Shown: one piece after another, positions 47,342-56,655 of the stretch
Layout of the letters: every line of letters begins with the position of its first letter
How positions within the stretch are numbered: position 1 is the first letter of the stretch
Assembly: GCA_029959545.1 (NCBI GenBank)
Contig: JASCPH010000010.1
Location: forward strand, 1-64,000
Direction of reading: 5' to 3'
Source of the DNA: Microbacteriaceae bacterium PS02066
Lineage (GTDB): Bacteria; Actinomycetota; Actinomycetes; Actinomycetales; Microbacteriaceae
DNA: 64,000 nucleotides
The notes under the pieces: generated by a model
What the model was told of the DNA's origin: nothing
The model's input: only the letters and a program-made list of their open reading frames with translations
The model's database searches: none
Position numbers and translations under genes: made by a program

Positions 47342-48358
47342 TCAGGTGAGCCCGGAGTAGGAGTGCAGGCCCTGGAAGAACATGTTCACGATCGTGAAGT
47401 TGAACAGCACCGCGACGAACCCGATGATGGACAGCCAGGCGGAGCGGGTACCGCGCCAGCCGCGGGTCGCGCGGGCGTGGATGTAGCCGGCGTAGAGCAC
47501 CCAGATCACGAACGTCCACACCTCCTTGACATCGAAGCCCCAGTAGCGACCCCAGGAGTCGTTGGCCCAGATCGCGCCGGCGATCAGGGTGAACGTCCAG
47601 AACACGAACCCCACGATCGCGAACCGGTACGCGAGGGACTCGAGCACGTCGGCGGTGGGCAGAGTGCGCAGGAACCCGGGACCGGCTGCGCGGGCAGTGT
47701 CCGAGGATGCTCTGGCGCGGCGCTCCCGGCGGGTCTGCAGGAGCTGAGTGATGGAGATGCCGCAGGCGATTGCGAACAAGGCGGTGGCCAGGGAGGCGAC
47801 GAAGACGTGGATGACCAGCCACACGCTCTTGAGCGGATCCATCAGCGGAACGACCTCGACGTAGAATGAGATCGTCGCGCCACCCAGCAGCAGCACCACC
47901 ATGCCGATCAGGAACGCACCGAGGAAGCGGAGGTCGTAGCGGCGCAGCACCAGCAGGTAGACGGCGACGATCAGGACAGTGCCGGTCAGCGCGAACTCAT
48001 ACATGTTCGCCCACGGCACCCGCTCCGCGGCGATGCCGCGCAGGATGGTGCCGGCCAGGTGGAACAGGAACGCGAGGACCGTCAGCGACGTCCCGATCCG
48101 CGCCCACAGTAGCCGTTGCCGCTGCGCGGGCGGCGTGCGAACACTGTCCACCGACCCACTCTGGCCGTTGTCCGTCTGCTGGCCCGCCCGTGCGGTAGCG
48201 CCGGCCAGGGCCGGCTCCCGCTGCGGGACGCTGGCGGGGACGGAGCGCCCGGCCAGGTCGATGGTGTACGCGATGAACGCGAGCAGGTAGGTGGCGATCG
48301 CCGTCCACACCAGCAGCAGTGAGATGCCGTCGAGGGAGAGTGCGTCGGTTCCGGTCAT
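47342..48358 (-). CDS. ccsB: Cytochrome c biogenesis protein CcsB/ResC
   Basis: System II haem export/ligation partner of ResB (338 aa). Multi-span membrane protein with the haem-binding WWD-like segment GRYWGFDVKEVWTFVIWVLYA near residue 265 and histidines in membrane-proximal loops (VIHVFVAS, YIHARA). ATG 48358 starts at MTGTDALSLDG, a normal family N-terminus; the longer frame is a shadow. Separated from resB by ctaG, lnt and two M23 genes, an unusual order. Confidence 0.88.
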   Translation of the reverse strand: MTGTDALSLDGISLLLVWTAIATYLLAFIAYTIDLAGRSVPASVPQREPALAGATARAGQQTDNGQSGSVDSVRTPPAQRQRLLWARIGTSLTVLAFLFHLAGTILRGIAAERVPWANMYEFALTGTVLIVAVYLLVLRRYDLRFLGAFLIGMVVLLLGGATISFYVEVVPLMDPLKSVWLVIHVFVASLATALFAIACGISITQLLQTRRERRARASSDTARAAGPGFLRTLPTADVLESLAYRFAIVGFVFWTFTLIAGAIWANDSWGRYWGFDVKEVWTFVIWVLYAGYIHARATRGWRGTRSAWLSIIGFVAVLFNFTIVNMFFQGLHSYSGLT

Positions 48359-48438
48359 GGCAGGGTCGTCCTCTTCGTCGTTTCGGTCAGGGGGTGCCCG
48401 CGAGCGGGGTGGCGCGGTAGATCGGTGCGGCACATGGG

Positions 48439-49317
48439 TCAGCCCGCATTCGCTTCCAGCCAGGCCAGCGAGTCCACGGCGGTTCCGTCGAGGTAGACCT
48501 CGAAGTGCAGATGGTTCGCGGTGGAGCGTCCCGTGCTGCCGACGAGTCCGACCAGCTGCCCGGCCGTGACGGTCTGCCCGGCGGCGACCTGCCGGCTTCC
48601 GGTCTGCATGTGCGGGTACACCGTGCTCACCTGTCGCCCGTTCAGCACGGACTCCACCACGACGGTCACCCCGTAGCCGCCGTAGCTGTCCTGCGAGATC
48701 CGCACGACGCCGTCGACGGACGCGTAGACGGGGGTTCCGCCGGCAGCGACCATGTCGGTGCCCATATGCGCGCCGCCTCGAGCACCGAAGCGATCGGTCA
48801 CGGTGAACGGACCGCCCACCGGCCACCGCACGGCTCCACTGCCTTGGGGCACGATGCTGTAGTCGAAGGGCGCCGAGGCGACTTGTGCGGAGGCGCGGGC
48901 ACGTTCTGCGGCTGCTTCTGCCGCCTTCTTCTGGTCGATCTCCGCCTGGGTGGTGGCCGAGTAGCTCTCCCGTGTGAGCTGCGTCCCCGTCGCGTCAGAG
49001 GCGACGATCAAGGATTGCGCGTCCTCGGACGCGACTTGCTGCAGTGTCGGGATCTCGAGGTCCGCCGGCTGCCAGGCGGCATACGCGGGGAGGGCGAAGG
49101 TGGCGATCAGGCCGGTGACCACCGTCAGGACCGCCAGGGAGCGCACTGGGCGCAGCGCGATTACCCGACCACGGGCGGGTGGTGATGCGGGCGGGCGCCG
49201 TGGGGGGCGGGTGGTGATGCTGGTGGCTGGCGGGGTTGCGGCGCGGCGGAGGCTGCGGCGCGTGGGGGGCGTCTGGGGCTGGTCGCCGCCGCCGGGTGGG
49301 GTGGTCTGGTCAGTCAT
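48439..49317 (-). CDS. M23 family metallopeptidase, short form
   Basis: A 292-aa protein with a Pro/Thr/Arg-rich cytosolic N-terminus (about 55 residues), one membrane span (about 60-80), a helical Ala/Gln region and a C-terminal M23 domain: GAHMGTDMVAAGGTPVYA, YPHMQTGS and NHLHFEVYLDG hold the zinc and catalytic histidines. Resembles RpfB-associated actinobacterial M23 proteins in layout. 21 bp downstream of the other M23 gene, co-transcribed. Confidence 0.85.
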   Translation of the reverse strand: MTDQTTPPGGGDQPQTPPTRRSLRRAATPPATSITTRPPRRPPASPPARGRVIALRPVRSLAVLTVVTGLIATFALPAYAAWQPADLEIPTLQQVASEDAQSLIVASDATGTQLTRESYSATTQAEIDQKKAAEAAAERARASAQVASAPFDYSIVPQGSGAVRWPVGGPFTVTDRFGARGGAHMGTDMVAAGGTPVYASVDGVVRISQDSYGGYGVTVVVESVLNGRQVSTVYPHMQTGSRQVAAGQTVTAGQLVGLVGSTGRSTANHLHFEVYLDGTAVDSLAWLEANAG

Positions 49318-49338
49318 GATGTCCTGGTTCGTTTCGGG

Positions 49339-50745
49339 TCAGATGGACACGCCGCGGGCGGCGAGGAAGGTGATGGGGTTGACCGGGGAGCCGTTCACGT
49401 AGGCCTCGAAGTGCAGGTTGCAGCCGAACGCGTTGCCGGTGTTGCCTTCGCTGCCGATCAGGTCGCCGGCGTTCACCCGTTGGCCGTATCCGACGTAGAA
49501 GCCGCCGGGGCGGATGTGGGCGTATCCGGTGCCGATCCCGCCGCCGTGGTCGATCTTGATGTAGTTGCCGTAGCCGCCGTTGTACCCGGCGTAGACGACG
49601 GTGCCGGCGGATGCGGCGTAGATCCCCGCGCCGCATCCGCCGCTGAGGTCGACGCCGTAGTGGTAGCTGGTCGAGCAGTACCCGTTGCCACACTGGGAGC
49701 TGCGCGGCCCGAACCCCGAGGTGCGGTGCCCGGAGGTCGGCCGTGCCCACCCGGAGCTGACCACACCCCCACCACCACCTCCCGAGGCGGCGAGCCGTTC
49801 CGCTTCGGCGCGCTCCGCCGCTCGCCGCTGCTCCTCGGCGATGCGGGCAGCCTCCACCCCGGCCTGATAGTCCGCGATGGTCTTCGCGGTGGTGTCCTCG
49901 AGGGCGGCGAGCTGGGCCTGCAGCTCGCCGAGGTGGAGGGTCTGCGCGTCCAGCGCGGCCTGCGCAGCATCGGCGGCCTGCTGCGACTCGAGCATCTTCT
50001 GCTCGGCGACCTGCTGCAGCCGGTCGCGCTCATCCCGGGCCACCACCGCCTGATCGGTCAGGCTCTGCGCGGCATCGCGGGCGGTGAGCGCCGCAGCGTA
50101 GACGGCCTGGTTGCGTTCCAGCAGCTTGTCCATCACTCCCAGCCGGGACAGGAGATCGTCCGCGGTCGCGGCCGAGCCGGAGAGGAACAGCTCGAGGGAG
50201 GTGGTGTCGCCCCCGTCGCGGTACAGCTGCGCGGCGATGCGGCCGGCCTTGTTCGCCGCGTCGGTCGCGTTCTGCGCTTCCAGGTCGGCTTGGGACTGCA
50301 ACGTGTCGGCGCGGATGGATGCGTCGAAGTACTCCTGCTGGGCGGTGTAGAACGCGCCGGCGGCCTGCTCGGCGGCGGTGCGGGTGCGCGCCACCTCGCC
50401 GGTAAGACTTTGGATGAGGCCCTGGATCCGCTGCACCTCGGCAGCTTTGGTGGCCTCGTTCGCTTTCGCGGCCTGCACGTCCTCCCAGGACGGATAGGTC
50501 GCCGCGAACGCTGCCGGCAGCAGCGGGCCGGCAACCAGGACGGCGGCCGCGCTCAATGTTCCCGCCGTCAGCAGAGTGCGCCGGCTCACCCCGGCCCGGA
50601 ATGCGCGGCTCTCCGCGGGCGTGGGCGCGCACCCGCACTCCTCCGCCGTCAGGTCACTGGGAAGGGTGAGATCGCTGCCCGTCGCCAGCGTTCGCAGCGA
50701 ACCGGCAAGTCGGCCTCCGGCAGGCCTCATCCGTGGCGTGTTCAT
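49339..50745 (-). CDS. Tat-exported coiled-coil M23 protein, island paralogue
   Basis: A 468-aa paralogue of the chromosomal protein at 34625-36001. Same layout: EECGCAPTPAESRAF near residue 35, twin-arginine signal SRRTLLTAG, coiled coil (about 80-310), Gly-rich linker, M23 domain with HYGVDLSGG and NLHFEAYVNG. The shared YPSWEDVQ-A-K start of the coiled coil and the whole C-terminal domain show duplication. ATG 50745 gives an ATGA overlap with lnt, which couples it to lipoprotein maturation genes. Confidence 0.87.
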   Translation of the reverse strand: MNTPRMRPAGGRLAGSLRTLATGSDLTLPSDLTAEECGCAPTPAESRAFRAGVSRRTLLTAGTLSAAAVLVAGPLLPAAFAATYPSWEDVQAAKANEATKAAEVQRIQGLIQSLTGEVARTRTAAEQAAGAFYTAQQEYFDASIRADTLQSQADLEAQNATDAANKAGRIAAQLYRDGGDTTSLELFLSGSAATADDLLSRLGVMDKLLERNQAVYAAALTARDAAQSLTDQAVVARDERDRLQQVAEQKMLESQQAADAAQAALDAQTLHLGELQAQLAALEDTTAKTIADYQAGVEAARIAEEQRRAAERAEAERLAASGGGGGGVVSSGWARPTSGHRTSGFGPRSSQCGNGYCSTSYHYGVDLSGGCGAGIYAASAGTVVYAGYNGGYGNYIKIDHGGGIGTGYAHIRPGGFYVGYGQRVNAGDLIGSEGNTGNAFGCNLHFEAYVNGSPVNPITFLAARGVSI

Positions 50746-52349
50746 GGGTGCCTCCCCGGATCAGTCGAACGATCTGCGGCGGCCGCACGCGTGCGGGCAC
50801 GGTGGGAGAATCCCGTCGCGGTGAGAGCGCCGGCGGCAGCGAGGACGATGAGTGCGGTGAGCCAGGGACCGAGGATCACCGCCGGGGTGAGTCCGGTGCG
50901 CAGCGGGACGGTGCTGATCGACGCGTCAGCGGTATCGACGCCAATGCTGTCGACGGTGGTGCCGTCCGGGGCGATGACCTGGCTGGTGCCCACCGTGGAG
51001 ACGTTGACGACCGCGCGGCCGGTTTCGATGGCGCGCATCCGGGCGAACGCGAGCTGCTGCAGGTTCTCGTCGGTGCCGCGGAAGTCGGCGTTGTTGGTCT
51101 GGAACACGAACACCTCTGCGCCGGCGCGGGCGCCGTCCCAGATCACGGCGTCGTAGATCACGTCGAAGCAGATCGCCAACCCTACCCCGACGTCGCCGAC
51201 CTGCACGATGGGCGGGTTGGTGCCCGGGGTGTACTCGCGTTGGATCAGTCCGACCAGGTCGGGGACGATCAGCTCGTAGAACCACCGGTCCGGCACGTAC
51301 TCCCCGAACGGGACCGGGTTGACCTTGTCGTGCCACTGCCGGCCCGTGGGATCCGCGGTCCACAGCAGGGACGTGTTGAAGACATCGTCGCCGCGGGTGG
51401 TGGCGGCGTTCATCAGCAACGGCGCCCCGGCCGAGCGCACGACCCGGTCCAACGCCTCGGCGGCGGCGGGATCACTGAGCGGGTCGGCGTCGACGCCGCC
51501 CTCCGGCCAGGCCAGCAGATCCATCGGCTGCCCGTACAGCGGCACCGTGGCGGCGGTCTGCGCGGCCAGGACGTCGCCGGGCGCCTTGTCGTCGAAGTAC
51601 CCGGTGGGGCCGTTGCCCTGCACCCATCCCACGCGGAACTCCCCGGCCGGCGCGGTGGGGAACTGCGGCGCTATCACCAGGAGAGCAGCGACGCTCACGG
51701 CAGGATGCAACCCGAGCATGAACCGGATGCCGCCGGCGCGGATCCACTGCACCACAGAGGCGCACACCACGACGATCAGCAGCGACAGGCCGGTCACGCT
51801 CGTCCACGACACGACCTCCGCGAGCGGCCCACCCACCTGGGTCATCCCGAGGCGCGCCCACGGGAACCCGGAGTACGGCCACGCACCCATCACCACCTCA
51901 CGGGCCGTCCACAGAACCGCGATCAGCGGAGGCACCGCGAGCAGCTGCACGAGGCCGCGGGCCGGATAGCGGGCGGTCCACCGGTAGGCAAGCGCGATCG
52001 GCACCGCGCCCGCGCCGAACAGGACCGCTTCCAGCCCGGCGAGGGCAAGCCACGGCACCGGGCCGAGGAACTCCCCCACCCACACCAGATGGGTCGTGTA
52101 GAACACGGCGCCGAAGACAGTGCCGACCAGCAGCGCCCCGCCGATGCTGCGGCCGATCAGGGCCACCAGGGCGACCGTGACACTCACGAACGTCAACGGC
52201 CACCACCCCACCGGTGCGGAGGCGAGATCCAGCAGTAGGCCGGCGGCCGCGGATGCCAGCACCGCCGCCCACACCGGCAGCGACCATGCCGCCACGGTGC
52301 GGCGCGGCGTCTCCTGCTCCGGGGCGGGGGTCGGCAAAGGCGTGCGCAT
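50742..52349 (-). CDS. lnt: Apolipoprotein N-acyltransferase
   Basis: Adds the third acyl chain to lipoproteins (535 aa). Six or more N-terminal spans are followed by a nitrilase-type domain: the catalytic Glu is in LLAWPEGGVD, the Lys in DKVNPVPFGEYVP, the Cys in LAICFDVIYD, and FQTNNADFRGTDENLQQ is family-typical. A C-terminal span and basic tail finish it. Lies 3 bp after ctaG. Together with lspA in the same block it provides island-encoded lipoprotein processing. Confidence 0.92.
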   Translation of the reverse strand: MRTPLPTPAPEQETPRRTVAAWSLPVWAAVLASAAAGLLLDLASAPVGWWPLTFVSVTVALVALIGRSIGGALLVGTVFGAVFYTTHLVWVGEFLGPVPWLALAGLEAVLFGAGAVPIALAYRWTARYPARGLVQLLAVPPLIAVLWTAREVVMGAWPYSGFPWARLGMTQVGGPLAEVVSWTSVTGLSLLIVVVCASVVQWIRAGGIRFMLGLHPAVSVAALLVIAPQFPTAPAGEFRVGWVQGNGPTGYFDDKAPGDVLAAQTAATVPLYGQPMDLLAWPEGGVDADPLSDPAAAEALDRVVRSAGAPLLMNAATTRGDDVFNTSLLWTADPTGRQWHDKVNPVPFGEYVPDRWFYELIVPDLVGLIQREYTPGTNPPIVQVGDVGVGLAICFDVIYDAVIWDGARAGAEVFVFQTNNADFRGTDENLQQLAFARMRAIETGRAVVNVSTVGTSQVIAPDGTTVDSIGVDTADASISTVPLRTGLTPAVILGPWLTALIVLAAAGALTATGFSHRARTRAAAADRSTDPGRHP

Positions 52350-52352
52350 CGG

Positions 52353-53294
52353 TCAGGTGTCTTTCTGGTGGAGTCGGGTGAGGTAGTCGTTGTACGCGTC
52401 GAGCTCAGGGTCGCCGTGTGCGTCGGCGCGACGGTCGGCGGCGACAGCTTGGGCGGTGTCATCGCGGAACCAGCGGTGCATGACGTAGATGAGCATCAGC
52501 AGGGTGGGGGCCTCGCCGTAGGACCAGGCCAGCCCGCCGGCGAGGCCCTGGTCTTCGATCGGGTCGATCCCCAGCGCGCTCGTCGGGCCGCCGAACCCGT
52601 CGATGAGGGTGGTGGTGGCCATCATCAGGAAAACGCCGAAGAAGGCGTGCAGGGCGGCCTCGGCGAACACGTCCAGGGCGCGGCCGCCGTGACTCATCCG
52701 CACCGGCAGCGGGTCCGACGACAGGATCGGGATGGTGAACAGCATCCCGGCGACCAGGAACCCGACCTCGAGGAGGGTATGGCCGGTGACGGTGGACAGG
52801 ATCGGGTCGGCGAAGTTCGCCAGGTACAGACCGTAGAACGCGGCCAGGTATAGCGGCACCGCCAGCCACGGGCTGAGAAGCCACCGTGCGGTGCGACTGC
52901 GCAGCCCGGCATGCGCGGCGCGGAGCACCAGGAGACCTGGGCCGTGGTGCGGGGTGGCGCGTAGCAGCAGGGTGCCGGGAGAGCCGAGGACCAGCAGCGG
53001 CGGGATCGCCATCATCAGGGTGAGCTGCTGGAACATGAACACCGAGAACAGGGCGTACCCGTAGCTCTCCACCGCCAGGCCGGTGACCGCGGCGAGGGCG
53101 ACGCAGCCGAGCAGGAAGCTGATCGTCCGCCACACCGGCCAGCCGCGGCCGCGGACCCACATCCGGATCGCACCGGCCAGGTAGGCGACCGCGAGGAGTC
53201 CCGCGAGGAGCGGTAGCACCGGAGCCGGAAGTGGGGCCGGGGTGAGGAACCCGCCGAGGGTCGGCGGGGCGTCCGGGATCCACACGGTCGTCAC
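52353..53294 (-). CDS. CtaG-type cytochrome oxidase assembly factor
   Basis: A 313-aa caa3_CtaG family membrane protein, without the CopD half present in the other CtaG. Spans fill the sequence, with ALFSVFMFQQLTLMMAIPPLLVLG and HAFFGVFLMMATTTLIDGFGG, the same signature positions as the fusion protein. GTG 53294 makes a GTGA overlap with resB. Shares C-terminal sequence DPELDAYNDYLTRL with the fusion protein's ELEAYNARLTEL. Confidence 0.87.
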   Translation of the reverse strand: MTTVWIPDAPPTLGGFLTPAPLPAPVLPLLAGLLAVAYLAGAIRMWVRGRGWPVWRTISFLLGCVALAAVTGLAVESYGYALFSVFMFQQLTLMMAIPPLLVLGSPGTLLLRATPHHGPGLLVLRAAHAGLRSRTARWLLSPWLAVPLYLAAFYGLYLANFADPILSTVTGHTLLEVGFLVAGMLFTIPILSSDPLPVRMSHGGRALDVFAEAALHAFFGVFLMMATTTLIDGFGGPTSALGIDPIEDQGLAGGLAWSYGEAPTLLMLIYVMHRWFRDDTAQAVAADRRADAHGDPELDAYNDYLTRLHQKDT

Positions 53295-54979
53295 GGCGTG
53301 TCCTTCGCCTGCTGGTCTACGCCGAGGGCGCGCGCGTGGCGGGTCGCGAACTCGTCGACGGCGCGCGCCAAAGCGGGGTCTTCGCCGCGGGCCAGTCCCG
53401 CGTACTCGACGTGCACACCATCCGGGGTGGTGCGGGCTTTCACCCAGAGCCGGCGGCGGGGCACGAACAGGCCGGCGAACAGGCCGAGGGTGGCGAGCAC
53501 GGAGAACGCGAGCACCCAGCCGCTGCTGGGGTCGCGTTGGATCTGCAGCGACGCGAACCGCTTCACCGGTTCCTCCGCCGTGACCTCCTCCCACGTAATC
53601 GTGCCCCACCCGTTCGGCAGGTCGACGGTGGCGCCGGGGGTGAGCTCAAGGGAGTCGGCGGCGGTGTCGCCGCCGGTGTGCTGGGTGAGACCGTCGACCT
53701 CGAGCGTGTACACCGACCTCGGAGTGCCGTCGTCGATGCCGAGATCCCCGCTGAACACGTTGAGAGTCAGCACCGGGTTGACCACGTCCGGGTAGACGGA
53801 GGTGAACGCGCCGGAGGGCAGCACCCCCTGGGTGGGGTAGAAGAACCCGACCAGCCCGACCTGTTCGGGCAGCCCGTCCGGGATCTTGATGATCCCCAGC
53901 GAGGTCATGTTGGAGTCCTGCGGCAGGAACGGCTGCGACTCGCTGTACACCACCTCGCCGGCGGCGTCGCGGATCGTGAGGGTGGGGGCGTAGCCGTTGC
54001 CGAGGAGGTAGATGCGGTCGCCGTCGACGGTGATCGGGTAGTTCACGATCACGCTCTGCGCCCGGTCGTCCTGCCCGGGCTGGCGGATCGTGATGTCGGC
54101 GGAGAAGTCGCCGGCCTGCCCTGCGCCAGGGGTGCCGGGCAGCCGGTAGGAGACCTGGAAGTCGTCGAGGGTGAGCGAGTAGGGGGCAAGGCCCGTGCCG
54201 TCGACGAACCGGCCGGGGTTGAACGAGGAGTAGTCGCTGAGCGCGTTCACGAACGTGGTGCCCTCCACCAACACCCGCTGCCCGGTGTACGCGAACGACC
54301 CGCCGATCGCGACCGAGACGAGCACGCCGACGAGGGCGACGTGGAAGATCAGGTTGCCGGTCTCGCGCAGGTAGCCGCGCTCGGCCGACACCGACGCGGC
54401 TCCGCGGGTGTCGTAGCGCTCCACCCGGTACCCGGCCTTGCGCAGCTGCTCTGCGGCAACGTCGATCGCGTGCGCGGCCGGGTCGGTCTGCCCTTCCTCT
54501 TTCGGCAAGGTCAGTTCCCGGTATTCCGAGAGCCGCGACAGCCGGGCCGGGGTGCGCGGCGGGCGGGAGCGGAGCGCCTTGTAGTGGTGCTTAGCGCGCG
54601 GGATCACGCAGCCGATCAGGGAGGTGAACAGCAGCAGATAGATCGCGGAGAACCACGGCGACAGGTACACGTCGAACAGGCCGACCGCATCCGCCAGCGG
54701 GAACACGTCGGGGTTGTCCCGCTCCCACTGGATGACGCCGTTGGGGTCGGCGCTGCGCTGCGGGAACAGGGACCCGGGCACGGCGGCGATCGCGAGGAAC
54801 AGCAGCAGGACCAGCGCGGTGCGCATGCTGGTCAGTTGCCGCCATGCCCACCGCAACCATCCCGTGATGCCCAGCGTCGGCTGGGTGATCTCGGTCGCGG
54901 ATTCGCTGTCGGCGTGGTCGCCGGGGCGCAGCGGGTCGGCGGTGACGTCGGTGCCGGTGTCAGAGCGGGAGGGGGACAT
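53291..54979 (-). CDS. resB: Cytochrome c biogenesis protein ResB
   Basis: System II cytochrome c synthase component (562 aa). Membrane spans near residues 42-62 and 93-112, another near 210, a large extracytoplasmic domain (about 235-480) and a last span near 490. NLIFHVALVGVLVSVAIGG and the N-terminal WRQLTSMRTALVLLLFLAIAA are characteristic. Overlaps ctaG by 4 nt and ccdA by 20 nt, so all are one transcript. Confidence 0.92.
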   Translation of the reverse strand: MSPSRSDTGTDVTADPLRPGDHADSESATEITQPTLGITGWLRWAWRQLTSMRTALVLLLFLAIAAVPGSLFPQRSADPNGVIQWERDNPDVFPLADAVGLFDVYLSPWFSAIYLLLFTSLIGCVIPRAKHHYKALRSRPPRTPARLSRLSEYRELTLPKEEGQTDPAAHAIDVAAEQLRKAGYRVERYDTRGAASVSAERGYLRETGNLIFHVALVGVLVSVAIGGSFAYTGQRVLVEGTTFVNALSDYSSFNPGRFVDGTGLAPYSLTLDDFQVSYRLPGTPGAGQAGDFSADITIRQPGQDDRAQSVIVNYPITVDGDRIYLLGNGYAPTLTIRDAAGEVVYSESQPFLPQDSNMTSLGIIKIPDGLPEQVGLVGFFYPTQGVLPSGAFTSVYPDVVNPVLTLNVFSGDLGIDDGTPRSVYTLEVDGLTQHTGGDTAADSLELTPGATVDLPNGWGTITWEEVTAEEPVKRFASLQIQRDPSSGWVLAFSVLATLGLFAGLFVPRRRLWVKARTTPDGVHVEYAGLARGEDPALARAVDEFATRHARALGVDQQAKDTP

Positions 54980-55727
54980 TGATCACCACCTGTTGCAGCT
55001 GCGACATCAGCGCCGTCCACAGCCCGGTCACCATCAGCAGGCCGAGGGCGATGAGCATGGCCCCGCCGATGATGTTCAGGGCGCGGATGTGGCGACGCAG
55101 GAACGTCACGGATCGGGACGCCCACCCCCATCCGGCCGCGAGGATCAGGAACGGGATGCCCAGGCCCAGCGAGTACGCGAGCCCGAGCAGGCCCGCGCGG
55201 GCGGGGTCGCCGAGGTTCCACGACATGGAGATGATCGCCGCGAGCGTCGGACCGATACAGGGGGTCCAGCCGACGCCGAGCGCGAACCCGAGAAGCGGCG
55301 CCCCGATCAGCCCGGCCCTGCCCTGGGCGCGGGGGCGGAGTGTGCGCTGCGCGATGCCGAAGAACCCGAGGAACACCAGGCCCAGGGCGATGATGACGAC
55401 CCCGAAGACGCGAGTGAGCACATTGGCGTATTGCAGCAGCAGGTACCCGAAGGTGCCGCCGAGGATCGTGACGGCGACGAACACCACGGTGAACCCGGCG
55501 ATGAACAGTGTCACGCCCAGCAGCAGCCGAGCGCGCTCCGCCGTCACCGTGCGCCCCCCGTCCACCGTGGGGGCCGCGGTCGTCGTGGTGGTGCTGCCGA
55601 GGTAGCCGAGGTAGCCGGGCACCAGCGGCAACACGCACGGGGACACGAACGACACCAGCCCGGCGAGGATCGCGACCGGGATCGCTACCCACAGGGCGCC
55701 GTCGACGATCACCGCTCCCGGATTCAC
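54960..55727 (-). CDS. ccdA: Thiol-disulfide transmembrane reductase CcdA
   Basis: Passes electrons from cytosolic thioredoxin to extracytoplasmic TlpA-type proteins (255 aa). The two redox Cys are in FVSPCVLPLVPGYLGYL (first span) and GVGWTPCIGPTLA (fourth span). About six spans. GTG 55727 gives a GTGA overlap with the TlpA gene, whose product is its natural electron acceptor. Confidence 0.94.
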   Translation of the reverse strand: MNPGAVIVDGALWVAIPVAILAGLVSFVSPCVLPLVPGYLGYLGSTTTTTAAPTVDGGRTVTAERARLLLGVTLFIAGFTVVFVAVTILGGTFGYLLLQYANVLTRVFGVVIIALGLVFLGFFGIAQRTLRPRAQGRAGLIGAPLLGFALGVGWTPCIGPTLAAIISMSWNLGDPARAGLLGLAYSLGLGIPFLILAAGWGWASRSVTFLRRHIRALNIIGGAMLIALGLLMVTGLWTALMSQLQQVVINVPLPL

Positions 55728-56323
55728 GAGCTGCCCTCGGCGAGGGTGTCGGCGACCAGGGTGGACAGGATCGACGCGCTGGCCAGCTGCCCGATGATCC
55801 GAGCGGCGACCCGCCCCTCCTGGTCGATGACCAGGGTGGTCGGGGTGGCCTGGATCGGGGTGACCTGCGCGAACGCGAGCTTGACCCGTCCGTCGTTCAC
55901 GTCGATCACGCTCGGGTAGGTGACGTTGTTGTCTCTCGCGAACGACAGTGCGGTGGCGGGCTGGTCGTAGGTGTTCACCCCGAGGAACGCGACGCCCTGG
56001 TCCTGGTAGTCCTGCCAGACCTCCTCGAGCAGGGGCGCTTCGACGATGCACGGCCCGCAGGCGGCGTACCAGAAGTTCACCACCAGCACTCCGCCGCGGT
56101 AGTCGTCACTGGACACCGTCTCGCCGGTCTCGGTGACGCCCTCGAACGCCACCGGCTCCCCGCGGTCGGGCTCCGGGATCTCGACGATCTGGAAGTCGCC
56201 GGCGATGTAGCCCTTCTCGTTTCCGTCCCGGTACTGCTGCGCGAGCGAGTCGCTGGACGTGCACCCGGCCAGCAGCAGCGCTGCGACCAGCGTCATGGCG
56301 GCAAGGACGCGGCGGCGGATCAT
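55724..56323 (-). CDS. TlpA/ResA-type thioredoxin-fold lipoprotein
   Basis: Extracytoplasmic thiol reductase (199 aa) expected to keep apocytochrome c cysteines reduced. Lipobox LLAGC (Cys at residue 21), redox motif CGPC in VNFWYAACGPCIVEAP, and the cis-Pro segment QATPTTLVID. Its lipid anchor makes it a client of the lspA and lnt products encoded in the same block. ATG 56323 overlaps the stop of the small membrane gene. Confidence 0.92.
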   Translation of the reverse strand: MIRRRVLAAMTLVAALLLAGCTSSDSLAQQYRDGNEKGYIAGDFQIVEIPEPDRGEPVAFEGVTETGETVSSDDYRGGVLVVNFWYAACGPCIVEAPLLEEVWQDYQDQGVAFLGVNTYDQPATALSFARDNNVTYPSVIDVNDGRVKLAFAQVTPIQATPTTLVIDQEGRVAARIIGQLASASILSTLVADTLAEGSS

Positions 56324-56655
56324 GCGCGCTTGACTTTGATCAGGGCGCCGGCGATCAGGAACACGACCGCGGCGACCGGCTGTGCGGCCGTCCACACCGG
56401 GCCGGTGAACGGGAACGGGAACACCGGGTTCCAGATCACGGCGATCACGACGAATACCGGCAGCCACCACCACTGCCGCGCCTGGATCGCGAACCACCCC
56501 ACGATGACCGCGAAGATCGCGGCGACGAACAGCACAACGGTGAACCAGTCCCCGCCCATCAGTACCGGCGCGAGGAACAATACCGCCGCCGCGAGCAGCC
56601 CCGGTGCGAACGCGTTGCGCTGGTATACGGACGGGGTCCGCTGCTTCGCCATCAT
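56320..56655 (-). CDS. Small four-span membrane protein
   Basis: A 111-aa hydrophobic protein (spans near residues 16-33, 38-58, 62-80 and 90-107), DUF6804-like in general appearance. The motif QARQWWWLPVFVVIAVIWNPV is striking for four clustered Trp/aromatic residues. Function unknown. Translationally coupled to lspA upstream (ATGA) and tlpA downstream. Confidence 0.7.
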   Translation of the reverse strand: MMAKQRTPSVYQRNAFAPGLLAAAVLFLAPVLMGGDWFTVVLFVAAIFAVIVGWFAIQARQWWWLPVFVVIAVIWNPVFPFPFTGPVWTAAQPVAAVVFLIAGALIKVKRA

